Shown here: positions 19,112 through 30,599 of the stretch, piece after piece
Layout: the number at the start of each line of letters is the position of its first letter
Position numbering within the stretch: position 1 is the stretch's first letter
NCBI GenBank assembly: GCA_014529385.2
Contig: CM043959.1
Location: forward strand, 10,194,809 to 10,258,808
DNA length: 64,000 nucleotides
Reading direction: 5' to 3'
Source: Adiantum capillus-veneris
Taxonomy: Eukaryota; Streptophyta; Polypodiopsida; Polypodiales; Pteridaceae
Notes under the pieces: generated by a model
What the model was told of the DNA's origin: nothing
Seen by the model: the letters and a program-made list of their open reading frames with translations, nothing else
Database searches by the model: none
Position numbers and translations under genes: made by a program

Positions 19112-19113
19112 AA

Positions 19114-20053
19114 TGTTAAGGCGGTTATGCCGCTAGCGGAAGCTAAATAGCGAGAACTCAACCAACAACAGAAATTGTCAGACGAGGACGAAGCTTGACC
19201 CGCAGGCGCATGGAAACAACTAGGTGGGTGTCAAATCACCTACTCGACCTTCTAATGACAATCAATACTAAGGAAATCAAATCTAAGTTCTAAAATACGC
19301 AAGTGACTGAAATCCGTACTACGAACGAATGCTATACGAGACAGGATCTAGAATCATCGAATCGATCTCAAACTCAAGGGGAAGTCTATACACTAGGTAA
19401 GAACAACACCCTAAAGACTTGAACTGCAAAATCAACCTATAACCACTCCGTGCGGTAAACGCGTATGAAGACAGGCCGAAAAATACAGGTGACCGAAACT
19501 TGACCCCGATGGTACTAATGTGTAGCTCTACTCGTTGTGGTTCTATAGATATGCTGCACGCTCTATTCCGACACACGAGTTGGAAGAAAACTCACACCGA
19601 AGCTCGTAGGAACTTACCACACATAGAAGCCGATAACGCGCACTCTTGGTATCAGTGCGTAGCTCTCGCCGTTGCTAACACAATGGCGGTGTCGCTTCTC
19701 CAATGGCGGTCCCGTAGCTCGCGTAGCAAGGAGATAAGACTCTCTCTCTCTCTCTCTCTCTCAGACACAGTCACGGCGCTCAAAAACTCACTTTGATTAA
19801 TAATTGAATCTTCCCTTTTAGGTTACAAAACTTTGGCTTATATACCTCAGCCTTGGAGGTGAGAACATCTCTAATTATTTACATCAGTAGGTGAAATTAC
19901 GTCGTGATTACAAGCTGGAAACTCAATTGAGTCCCGTTACTTAATGAATGGCTCAAATCAAAATTAATGTCGGAAAGACATTTATTACAATCAATGGTTA
20001 CAAAATGATGGGTGTGAACAAAAATGCGGGTGTGATCCTCTGCTGGCTCAACA
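19114..20053 (-). repeat. LTR3 (5' LTR of C, 3' LTR of B)
   Basis: Complete 940-bp LTR with TG...CA ends, primer site of C on the left and polypurine tract of B on the right. It differs from LTR1, LTR2 and LTR4 by scattered substitutions and by CT-repeat length (about 19739-19762). Confidence 0.95.
19837..19846 (-). promoter_or_regulatory. TATA box in LTR3 driving element C
   Basis: Minus-strand GGTATATAAG, equivalent to the box in LTR2. It is the candidate core promoter for the autonomous element's genomic RNA. Confidence 0.7.
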
Positions 20054-20065
20054 CTCCCCCCCTCC
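20054..20065 (-). other. Polypurine tract of element B
   Basis: CTCCCCCCCTCC on the plus strand directly after LTR3, identical to the tracts of A and C. Confidence 0.9.
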
Positions 20066-20102
20066 GCGTTCATGTCGTCCCTGACATGACTTTTAGGCTT
20101 GA

Positions 20103-23100
20103 TCAATAGAGTCCTATCGTCTTGAGCATCTGCAAATGTGATTCGTAGCGTAGGTTGCCGATGGTCAATGCTGGGCCGAATATTTTGCTTTCATGAGTGA
20201 AAAAGCCGATGTAGAAAGCTTCTTCGAATGTTTGCATGTGGAAGCTAGGCAAAAACATAATTCTTTGGTATAAGAGATGTAACACCTTTGGTGATGGCTG
20301 CAAAGAAAGATCATACATCATATCTGTCACTGTGTCGGCCGTCGATAGTAGACTCGAGGTCGTGGCTTTATCTGGCGCGAACACTTCAATGCATGCTAAG
20401 AGAGTCCTGCAGATTTTCTTTAGCATCTGACACGAAAGGTCAGGAGAGCCAGTAAAGAGTTTGATGGTGCCCGTTAGGGTTTTCACCATGTAGGCTTTAC
20501 CTATTCTCTCTCCTTCCTTTGGTCCTGGCATCCTGGGATAATTAAGCCAATTTGGCTTCTTTTCTGCAATCCTGCCATGCTCTTTCCAGTTTCTGACTCT
20601 TGGCACCGGGCAGAAGGTTGCATCCTCCCGAATCTCCTTTGGAGCCTCTACCAAGTAGATGAGGTAGGCTGGGTATTTGTTCAGCCAACCTTTCCTCCAT
20701 CTAGGTTGAGAATCTACAATCTTCTTTGATTGTTCATCCTTTGTGATGTCGCCTTCATAAAGAGCGACATACTGCTCCTCCTCTATTCTCTTTTTCGTCT
20801 TTATCACTTCAAATTTCATCAGAGGGAAAGGCAGGCTGGGTTGCATCCACTCTTCGTGGAGCACTTTTGTGTCTAAACCTTGAAGTCTAATGGAGATGAG
20901 GAGTCTCCTTTCCCATTCCATTTCCGCCTTGGCACTTTCCTCTGTTGACTTTTCTATTTGGTCCTGGAGCCTTTGTTCTTCTCCTTCAGAGATTCCTGAA
21001 GTCGAGGACACTTCTTGAACTGGGGCTGGATCTTCGATTGTGGTTGCCTCTCCAGTTTCTGGTAGCTCTATGGCTGCTCCCCCTGCTTCTTCTTGTGGTG
21101 TCTCTGTTTCTCTTCTTTGTTGCTCTTGGAGGTCTTGGAGCTGTTTGTGGAGGGCCTCATTTTCTGTCCTTAGTGTTTGGTTTTCTGATGTGAGCCTCTC
21201 CTCTGCAGCCAATGATCCCTCCGCCATGTGCAATCTTTGTACTTGCTCTAACCTCAGCTCTCTTTGCAAACTTCTGACCTGCTCTTCCAGAGCTGGTACG
21301 AGGGCTCCCTCTTGTTCTGTTCCTGCTCTGCTAGCTCTAGGGGTGGTCCTGAGTCTCATGATTGTCCTTTCTTGAAGTTTGACTCTTTCCCTTAGCTCAA
21401 TGAGCTCATCCTTGGCTGCCTCCAGCTCATCTTCTATTCGCTCCTTTTCTTCGTGTGAGCTTGTTACCTCTCTTGAAGCTTCGGCTAGTTGGAGTATCAA
21501 GCCGTCTCTCTCGTTTTCTGCGTCGTAGAGTGATGCTTTATGACTTTCAGATTCAGTCATAGCATTCTCTAACTGCTTTTGCAACTCTGCTTCCTTTTGT
21601 TTTGCTGTCTCAAGTGCTACTTCCTTTGCTCTGGATCTTTCTTTAATCTTGCTGAGCAGTTCATGCACCATGTGCATGTCTTTTTCATCTTCATCTGTCA
21701 ACTTGACAGCTCTTTCTGCCACCACCTCCAATGGCTTCGGCTCGTCCATTTTTTCTTCACTGTCCATTGTACCCTTTGTCTTTTCTTTCGTCCCTTTCCG
21801 ATCATCTTGTTTCCGTAGGGATATCCCATAAACTGCCACCAGGGCCTCTTCTTCACTGTATCCGATCGCGACCAGATCCTCATAATCATCTTTCTTTTGC
21901 TGAACTGGATCTATCTCCTTTTCCTTGGTCCCGGCCTCCGATTTTTCCATAATTTCTGTTTCTATTTCTATTGTGGTTTCCTCCACAATAATTTCCATCT
22001 TCTTCGGGCTTGGTACAACAGTAAAAGAGGGCTGATTGTCCTCAGTCATCTTGGCTTTCCCCTTGTTTGCTTGCCCGTCTTTCTCTTGAGGTTCAGTAGA
22101 CTCATCTACTTTCTTCTTCCCCTTGTCGTCCTTTTGCAGCTCAGCTTTTAAAAGCTGTACTTCCTCTTCAGTATAAGGCTCGACAGGTTGCTGCTCCAGT
22201 ATGGCCTCCGACTCCTCATAAGCTCTAATATATTGATCATATTGATCAACATGTGGCCTGGCTGAGCTGGTTCCGACTTTACTGGGGTCTGGCACCCACA
22301 TTTCTTCGAAGTCCCCCTTTAGAGCTCTTTCCGCTCTAAACTGCTCCACCAGCCTTTCCATCCTTGCGGATTTTTGACTTTTGGTTTGCTTGGGATCGGC
22401 CTTCTTCTTCACTTTCTTCTTGAGCGGCTCGTCCACGGCCTCTTCAGGTTCTGAAACTATTTCTAGTTTTCGGCGTGCTCTTGTGGACGCCCTCTTGGAT
22501 ACTTCTTGCTGTTCTTCCTCCTCATCGGCTTCTCTGAGCCACTCATTCTGGGAGGGAATCTGTGGACCTTGATCCCTAGCTCCAATAGCTTCATAAGCTA
22601 TTCTTGTTAGGATTTCTCCTCCTCCTATGTACTTTGGCTTCTGGTTGTGCATCGCGATTACTTGATCGTGGATGTATTGAGCATAGTTTACCTCTTTTGG
22701 CATGTTGCTCTTCAGTGCCCATGTGATGGTTGTCGCAATGGCATGGGGTGGTGTAGTATACTTTTGCGGTCTTTTGCTGCACACATGGAAAAATTGGTTG
22801 TATAATCGGCAAAGGGTTGCAGCTCGTTGATCTGCCATATCTCCGTAGGTTGTATTTTGTTTCTTTGATCCATAGACCTCTATGGCTTCCCTTCTTTCTC
22901 TGACAGAACTCCCTTTGTTGTGCAGCTTCAATGCATCTGCAATGAGCTGTGGAGTGATCTGTACTTCAACTGTTTCTCCATCCATGGCTGTCAACGTGGC
23001 TTTCCCATCCTTCTGAATGGATGTTGCCAACTCATACACCCTTCTTGTGTCTACACCTGATGGTCTCGAGGTGAAGAACCTGTGTAAGTCAGCCTTTTCC

Positions 23101-23141
23101 AGGTATCTGCTTATGTTCTCTGATCTGCTATAGTCCACTAA
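20103..23141 (-). pseudogene. Coiled-coil ORF of element B, main part, cut by the giant transposon
   Basis: Near-identical to codons from VDYSRSENISR to the stop of the element A ORF, with only scattered substitutions (for example HEEK for QEAK in the coiled coil). Reading upstream, homology to A stops exactly at 23141; the missing first 70 or so codons lie 30.3 kb away at 53483-53696. Any start inside the inserted DNA, such as the ATG about 10 codons before the homology, is accidental. Apart from the insertion the frame is intact, so the interruption is recent relative to decay. Confidence 0.93.
23139..23141. other. Left target-site duplication (TAA)
   Basis: Element A reads CCACTAATTCTCG at 3977-3989. 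Here the sequence is CCACTAA then insert, and the right end reads insert then TAATTCTCG, so TAA is duplicated. Because of base sharing the duplication could also be read as AAT with the element shifted by one base. Confidence 0.9.
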
Positions 23142-23142
23142 T

Positions 23143-23158
23143 AAGACCATATTAGGTA
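23143..23158 (+). repeat. Left terminal inverted repeat of giant transposon
   Basis: AAGACCATATTAGGTA, the exact reverse complement of 53464-53479. Beyond it the two ends are only loosely similar (TTTTGGTAAAAATC versus AAGTGGGAAAATCC). Confidence 0.92.
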
Positions 23159-23589
23159 TTTTGGTAAAAATCTCACATTATGGGAATCTCCAAATCGACC
23201 GAATTCATGTAATTTGGGAATTTTCCACTTAAAGTGGGAAAAATTGAGGTGTGTGGCTAGTAAATAAAGTGAAAATCTCATAGGATTGTGGTGTTGATAA
23301 ACACCAAAAGTCAAGAGGATGTACAACACATGGATTTGAATAATAACTATAAATTACATAAAACAAAGGAAGATACAAAAAAGATTTTGTTTACAAATTG
23401 ACTAGTATAGTCACAATAGAAGCTCCACATAATTCTACTCCACATTTGATACCATATCTGAACTTTGATCCAAGTGTGGCTGATGTGCACGAGTGAGGCC
23501 TTCTTTGGCTTTTAGAGCATGTCTTTCTGGAATCTTTATTCTAGAAAATGGTCCTTCTTTGTTGGGTCTCCAGGACCAAACAATTGCAT

Positions 23590-26500
23590 CTATAGTTTCC
23601 CACACTTGTGGGTCCTTATAGTTGACAGCCCAATAACCCTTCCAACAATTACTGTAAGCCCCAAAATGACTTCTTCGTGGGCCTTGACATACTCCGCCAT
23701 TTGTACTAGAGGTGGATCTCCATGTGGTAACATTGGCTTGCCTTCTGTGTCTGTTTTCCAAAGGCGAATACTTCCACTCCAACTTGATACACCTACATGT
23801 GCCTTATATTGCATCATTGGTGTCTCATCCTGCATAAAGAACCTGAACTGAAGCGGTTTGGAATGTCCAACAAGTATGTCTTGTCCATCACAAAGATAGC
23901 CATCACAATATTGCTTGAAATCAGGGATCTTTGTGAGAAAAAATGGAGCTGGAGATGAAGATGAGCTGTTTCGTAATGTATCCATCAAATGTGGCAAAGT
24001 ATAGGTTTGTGTAACTCTCAACTTCTCTGAAAACCTACTAAACATGGCGTCTATGTCCTCATGTGTATGCCCAACCATTAAAAATCCCAGCTGGATGGTT
24101 TTGAAAACACCCCTTGCAACAAGCATTGACAAATAGGCAAATAAGTATCGATTTTTGTTTTCCCCTGCACAATTATCCAATTGTAGCAACAAGTTCTCTG
24201 GCAATCTGCGAAATGTTGACCCCAATTCCTCTTCTGCAATTTCTGACGACTGCACAATGGGCTCTTTTCCATCACTCAAGTTATGGTAGTCCAAAGCATC
24301 CCTTGAGTTCAAAGCATGTAGTAGTGAAATATTGCTCCTTGGAAGTCCATTTGTTACTAGATCACCAAGAGGATGCTTATCTATCCTCTCGAGGTTATGT
24401 AAACAATTAGCAATTGAGCCAATTGTAAGATTTGGATCAGCTGGCCACAAACCATTCAAGACAAAGTGTCCGTAATGACCTTCTCCATGTCCATGAGTGA
24501 TCATGCCAATCAATGCCACCTGCAGATTATATCCTGAATCCACACCCTTGGGAACAATGCGTAATCTAGGAATGGCAGTCTTCTTTTGATCCATCTTATC
24601 ATGGATTATGCATACATATTTTTGTGGTTGAGTTTCTGAATACGTGCGCCATGCATAATATAGGCTTCTGCAACTCTTTTGTTGTGCCATGTGAACTTCT
24701 CTCTCCCTCAAGAGAAGAGCTCTCTCTTCAAGAGAAGGTTTAGCTTCTAACCTTGCCTTGATTGAACTACAAATATTGCACTTAGAGAACTCACTCGTCT
24801 TTGTTAAAGTGACATGTGGGTACTCTTTGTTCCAAATTCTACCAAAAGAAGATTGGGATAGCTTCTTCTCATAGCCCATTTGGTCAAGTGTCGTGTTGAT
24901 TTCACATAAAATATCCACTTGTTTGTATGTTGATGGAATCACCAATTGAGTCTCTCTTGAGCCATCTAGCAGTGTTCTACTTCTATGTGGCATTTTCTCA
25001 GAGTTATTTTCCACAAACTCGTTTAGTAGTGCTCTTGCTAAACTAGTATGTTGAAGTCCCCTTCTCAATGTACATGTGTTCCCATGTACATATTGGCGCA
25101 CACCATTTTCAAAGTTCTCCTTGTATCGATAAAATGATGTCTTTGGTATTCCATGTAGCTCATACCATGCTCTACAACAAACAATAGAGCCATTTAGCCT
25201 GAATTGGTATCGTGACTTCTCATCTTTCTGATAACATATAGAAAGAACATCATAAACATAATTAGTGCGTGATTTTTGAGACTCTCCCCAAAATTGTTGT
25301 CGTAACCTTGTCACCATATCACGATCTGCAAATTGGCAGCATTTTTGTGCACAACAATCAATGCATGATACCCTTTGAATTGATTTGTTTGAAAGGTAAA
25401 AAGTCGAAGCTGGTGCTGCTTTTGATTTTTGAGTCCTGTTCATGAAAGTGTATCGTCTCTTCCTTGACAACTGGACAACATTACTCCCATCAAGTTTTTT
25501 TCCAACATTGCCATCGTTGGATACATCCTCATATGTAGCATGCATGCCATCAACAGGAACAAAGCGTTGTAATGGGCTCCCATTCAACATTGTTGTCTGC
25601 TTGATGGGCCACTTTAGCAAAGTGATGCTACCCACTTCAACCACATCATGAATGCTTGCATTTTCTCTTTCAATACCCACACCCACACAATCAGGACCAA
25701 GTTCCTGAAAGTTGACATAATCATGTGGAAATACATATAAGATGGTCCCTTCATTCATGGTTTGCATCATTGTGTCATCTTTTAAAAGGACCCTCTGATT
25801 TCTCCAAGACTCTCGAATCATTGCTTCAAATTCTGGGCTTGTCATAGGTATTGCATCTGTAACTAGAGGATCAGAATGATCATGTTCTTCATCACCATTG
25901 TAGCTTTCGTGTGGATCAATTAAGTTCCCATTTAATACAAAAGATTGCAAAAGAAGCTTTGACCATCGAACAGCACTCCATAATGAGCCTTGGAGAGATG
26001 AAGTATCCATTGTAGGAAAAGGTAGGACCACATCCTTCAAGCATTCCTCCACTAGTATGGAGACATTTCCCAGCCCTATCTTTGTACCACCACAAGTGGA
26101 ATATGGATCTGTTCTACACACACAACCAATACCAACGATTTCATTGTCAAGTATCATATGTACTTTCTCCCCAGATTCGAAGTCCATCCTGTAAGTAAAA
26201 AGATTACATTGTTAAATCCATAGTTATAGAAAAATACTCTTCAAACCAAAAATCATGCTACAACATGAAAAAGGTTTGCATAGGTTGGACAAGTGGTGAA
26301 CCTTGAGACCAAATCCTCCTTGGTATATTAATGGAAGCAAGGTTGGACAAGTGGTGGACCTTGAAACCAAAGCCTCTTTGCTATATGAGAGCATAGGTTG
26401 GACAAGTGGTGGACCTAGTTGTAATACCCACTGCCACCTATCAACTACTATAGGACTATGCTTTCCAATGTCCAAGTATCCCTTGAGTCTTTCAAGGTTG

Positions 26501-29500
26501 AACACGTGGTGGACCTTGAAACAAAAATCCCCTTTCTATATCAGAGCATAGCTTGGACAAGTGGTGGACCTAGTTATAATGCCCAATATCCAAGGTGAAA
26601 TACCTTAGGACTTTGCTACCTTGCTTGCCAATGTTTACGTAGCCCCTCATTTCTTTAATGGAAGTAAGGTTGGACAAGTGGTGGACCTTGAAACCAAAGC
26701 CTCTTTGCTATATAAGAGCATAGGTTGGACCTAGTTTTAATACCCACTGCCACCTATCAACTACTATAAGACTATGCTTTCCAATGTCCAAGTATCCCTT
26801 GAGTCTTTCAAGGTTGAACACGTGGTGGACCTTGAAACAAAAATCCCCTTTCTATATTAGAAAGGTTGAACACATGGTGGACCTTGAAACGAAAATCCCC
26901 TTTCTTTATCAGAGCATAGCTTGGACAAGTGGTGGACCTAGTTATAATGCCCAATATCCAAGGTGAAATACCTTAGGACTTTGCTACCTTGCTTGCCAAT
27001 GTTTACGTAGCCCCTCATTTCTTTAATGGAAGTAAGGTTGGACAAGTGGTGGACCTTGAAACCAAAGCCTCTTTGCTATATAAGAGCATAGGTTGGACCT
27101 AGTTTTAATACCCACTGCCACCTATCAACTACTATAAGACTATGCTTTCCAATGTCCAAGTATCCCTTGAGTCTTTCAAGGTTGAACACGTGGTGGACCT
27201 TGAAACAAAAATCCCCTTTCTATATTAGAAAGGTTGAACACATGGTGGACCTTGAAACGAAAATCCCCTTTCTTTATCAGAGCATAGCTTGGACAAGTGG
27301 TGGACCTAGTTATAATGCCCAATATCCAAGGTGAAATACCTTAGGACTTTGCTACCTTGCTTGCCAATGTTTACGTAGCCCCTCATTTCTTTAATGGAAG
27401 TAAGGTTGGACAAGTGGTGGACCTTGAAACCAAAGCCTCTTTGCTATATAAGAGCATAGGTTGGACCTAGTTTTAATACCCACTGCCACCTATCAACTAC
27501 TATAAGACTATGCTTTCCAATGTCCAAGTATCCCTTGAGTCTTTCAAGGTTGAACACGTGGTGGACCTTGAAACAAAAATCCCCTTTCTATATTAGAAAG
27601 GTTGAACACATGGTGGACCTTTAAACGAAAATCCCCTTTCTTTATCAGAGCATAGCTTGGACAAGTGGTGGACCTAGTTATAATGCCCAATATCCAAGGT
27701 GAAACACCTTAGAACCTTGCTACCTTGCTTGCCAATGTTTACGTAGCCCCTCATTTCTTTAATGGAAGCAAGGTTGGACAAGTGGTGGACCTTGAAAGCA
27801 AAGCCTCTTTGCGATATGAGAGCATAGGTTGGACCTAGTTGTAATACCCACTGCCACCTATCAACTACTATAGGACTATGCTTTCCAATGTCCAAGTATC
27901 CCTTGAGTCTTGCAAGGTTGAACACGTGGTGGACCTTGAAACCAAAATCCCCTTTCCATATCAGAGCATAGCTTGGACAAGTGGTGGACCTAGTTATAAA
28001 GCCCCTCCTTTCTTTAATGGAAGAAAGGTTGGAAAAGTGGTGAATCTTGAAACCCAAACCCTTTGGCTATATATAGAGGATATCTTGGACAAGTGGTGGG
28101 CTTAGTTGTAGTATCCAATGTCCAAGGTCCAAGGTGAACTATGTAAAGACCTTACTTCCAAAAACAGAGTCGTACAAGTGGTTCTCCTTGAAACCAAAAC
28201 CTCCTTAGTGTATTAGAACATAGCTTGGAGAAGTGGTGGACTTAGTTGTAATGGTGAATGTCCAAAGCAAACTATTATAGGACCTTGCTTCCCAAATCAA
28301 GTTTGGACAAGTGGTGGATCTTGAAACCAAAACCCCCTTACTCTATTAGAGCATAGCTTAGATAAGTGGTGGACCTAGCTGCCATGGAAAATGTTCAATC
28401 TGAACTGCTGCAAGACCTTGCTATTAAATGTCTAAGTAGAGCTAGCTTCTTTAATGGAATCAAGGTTGGGAAAGTGGTGCATCTTGAAACCAAAAGCCCT
28501 TTATTGTATTAGAGCATAGCTTGGACAAGTGAGGGACCTAGTTTTAATGTGTGATGTCCAAAGAAAAGTATTACAAGACCTTGCTTTCCAATATTTGAAT
28601 TGGTCAAGTGGTTAAAACTAAGTATAAAACTTTGACCATTTTCTTCTCGAATTGCCAAAAAGCTAGTTTTAGACACCCCTAAATGAAAATGGTTTAGGGT
28701 GGCCTTAAACAATGTTTTTTCAAAGACTTGAACAAAAGGGTTGTCGAAGAGTAATGACAATTTATTGTGGCTTGAAGTGCCTGAGTATGTGAAAACAAGC
28801 CTAGGTTTTCCACGAGGCAAAAGGTGACATAATAAGAACATTGGAAAGTTAGGATTGACCATGTGGCCTAAACTTTGGCAAGTGAAGTGGTGGCCAAGTT
28901 TTGTGGCACAGTGTGCACTTGGTCCTATATGTGTTGACCACTTGGCTAAATCTAGGACCATAAGGCCAAACCTTTGGCACCTTAAATATAGTATGGGACA
29001 TAATCTAGAACTGCTATAGTAAATTAGTAGTATAGCTAATATGTTAATATTTGTATTATATTTAAGTATGTGCTAATATAATTTATGTTCAAAATTTCAC
29101 TAATGAAGAATGTTCCCATTTAGCACTCCAGATGCGGGGTCTTAGGGCAATGCCACAATGGGGTGACAAGGCAGCGCTTCCACGTGAGGTTTGGGGATAG
29201 CGCTCTTGATGGGGATGTGGAATATAGCGCTCTCGATGGCGGGGCTTGGGAGGTTGATTTTGGGATATTGTTCTGGGCGGGGTCCGGGGTCCATGATTTT
29301 TTTTTTTTTAAGTGAATTCCTAGTATAGAGTTATGCATGTTTTTCATATTTTCAACCATGATTTCTTTAATTTTGGCCGTGTGAATTGGTTAATTTTTTA
29401 TATTGCTTTTGTTTTTTTTTAATCCTATGATAAAACATGGACTTGTAGCATACGTGGCATTCTAATAAACCCTATCAAGATTAGGCACACAGAGAGCGCA

Positions 29501-30159
29501 CGAGAAACGCACACAGAGAAAGCAGGCGAGCAGCAAAAACACAGAAAGAGCACACGGATCGCACACAGTTGGAGTATACGCGCGCGTAGAGGAGCAAGCT
29601 CGGCATCGTACACAACACACAGGTGGAGTGCACAGGATTGAAAGTTCGCGCACAAGACAAAGAAACAGCAGCGTACACAACGCTTTCCAGAAGGGCAGGA
29701 TCGGGCAGTCTTCTCAGGAGACATTGCACACCTCACGAATAGAGAAAAAACATGTATTTCTCTCTCTCTCACTCTCTGTCTTTCTCCATATAGAGAAGAT
29801 GGTTCTCTGTAACTCTTCTTGCACACACACTCTCTCGTCAAAAGACAGAGATACATAGTTTAAACGTATCCCCGCACACATACACATATTCCCACACATC
29901 GTCTTCCTCTCTTCCACATACATAACCACAGTGAAATCTGTTATCTTGCTGTCTCTCTCTTGAAAATACATGCACATATTCCCACACATCGTCTTCCTCA
30001 CTTCCACATACATAACCACAATGAAATCTGTTATCTTGTTGTCTCTCTCTTGAAAATACGTGCACATATTCCCATACATCGTCTTCCTCTCTTCCACATA
30101 CATAAACACAGTGAAATCTGTTATCTTTCTCTCTCCTCTCTCTAAAAAACAGTTATTTA

Positions 30160-30193
<34 letters not shown>

Positions 30194-30517
30194 TGTATTT
30201 GCTATCTCTCTCTTGAAAAAACATGCTCATGTATGTGTGCGTCTGTGTTATCTATGTGTATGTATGTATATTTGTGTTATTTCATTGTAATACTCATACA
30301 TAATGCAGATACACAATTACACTTAATTACGATATGCACACATAGTATATATACATACATAAATATCACAAATAACTAACACATTGTAATACTAGTAAAA
30401 TTGAATGGAAGACTTACTTGCGTGATCTGTTAAAGTCGATTCTTGTAGCGAGTTCTGGATGTATGCTGAACTGATTTTCCTCTAATCCATTTGTAGATAT
30501 GATTGTAGCTTCTGTTT
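23590..30517 (-). CDS. DDE transposase-like protein (DUF7869 type), two visible exons
   Basis: Main exon 23590-26188 encodes 865 residues; an upstream exon of about 100 bases ends at 30418 with a perfect donor (GTAAGT) and joins in frame to the acceptor CAG at 26189-26191, giving ...NRSRK then MDFESGEK. The upstream exon itself begins at or below 30517, after a TGA, so at least one more 5' exon is missing. From MDFESGEK the protein shows: a DUF8039-like N-terminus (CRTDPYSTCGGTKIG), a cysteine cluster (274-284), a helical segment (338-360), then an RNase H-like core with HDKMD (D530/D533), QLDNCAGENKN (D671) and VGHTHEDID (E710). These fit a D-D-E triad, as in the widespread DUF7869 family (named from memory). 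Likely the element's own transposase. The C-terminus is unsure: frame 23435-23640 has a conserved-looking KGYWAVNYKDPQVWETID stretch in another frame, suggesting a splice or frameshift near 23640. Confidence 0.75.
26281..28590 (+). repeat. Minisatellite array with 368-bp higher-order unit
   Basis: The core TTGGACAAGTGGTGGACC recurs many times in plus orientation. Between 26661 and 28132 it is organised in nearly identical 368-bp units starting at 26661, 27029, 27397 and 27765, each containing several cores (some diverged, such as TTGAACACGTGGTGGACC). Copies decay towards 28590. Confidence 0.92.
29889..30158. repeat. Three 90-bp tandem repeats
   Basis: Units begin TTCCCACACATCGTCTTCC at 29889 and 29979, and with one change at 30069; each contains GTGAAATCTGTTATCTT and a CT-rich tract. 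The array lies inside the transposase-like gene's intron and is followed by CT and CTAT microsatellites up to about 30195. Confidence 0.85.
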
Positions 30518-30599
30518 CTCAAAAATAGTAGTGTTGTTTAGTGATACACCTAATGGACATAAATGGTTTAAACTAGGACATGTAGACCAAAAATACGTG

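Larger units (their letters stand above)
5146..19113 (-). mobile_element. Internal region C: autonomous Ty3/gypsy-type retrotransposon
   Basis: About 14 kb between LTR2 and LTR3. Reading leftward from the primer site it holds a 1.4-kb leader with four palindromes, an N-terminal ORF, Gag, protease, RT, RNase H, integrase, a second retropepsin-like domain with a tryptophan-motif tail, a second polypurine-like tract, and 2.9 kb of non-coding DNA with five more palindromes before the terminal polypurine tract. The first roughly 90 bases after the terminal tract match element A closely, then the two diverge completely, as expected of an autonomous/non-autonomous pair sharing only end signals. Confidence 0.9.
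26189..30417 (-). other. Intron of the transposase-like gene (4.2 kb)
   Basis: Bounded by GTAAGT on the minus strand at 30417 and TTTTTACTTACAG at 26189. It contains the 368-bp minisatellite array (26281-28590), an AT-rich stretch near 29000-29110, and microsatellite-rich DNA at 29480-30300 with a 90-bp repeat. I see no gene inside it. Confidence 0.7.

Noticed and set aside
29425-29860. Cysteine-rich minus-strand frames (up to 143 codons) inside the transposase-like gene's intron
   Set aside because: They translate CA/GA-rich microsatellite sequence and have no conserved motif.
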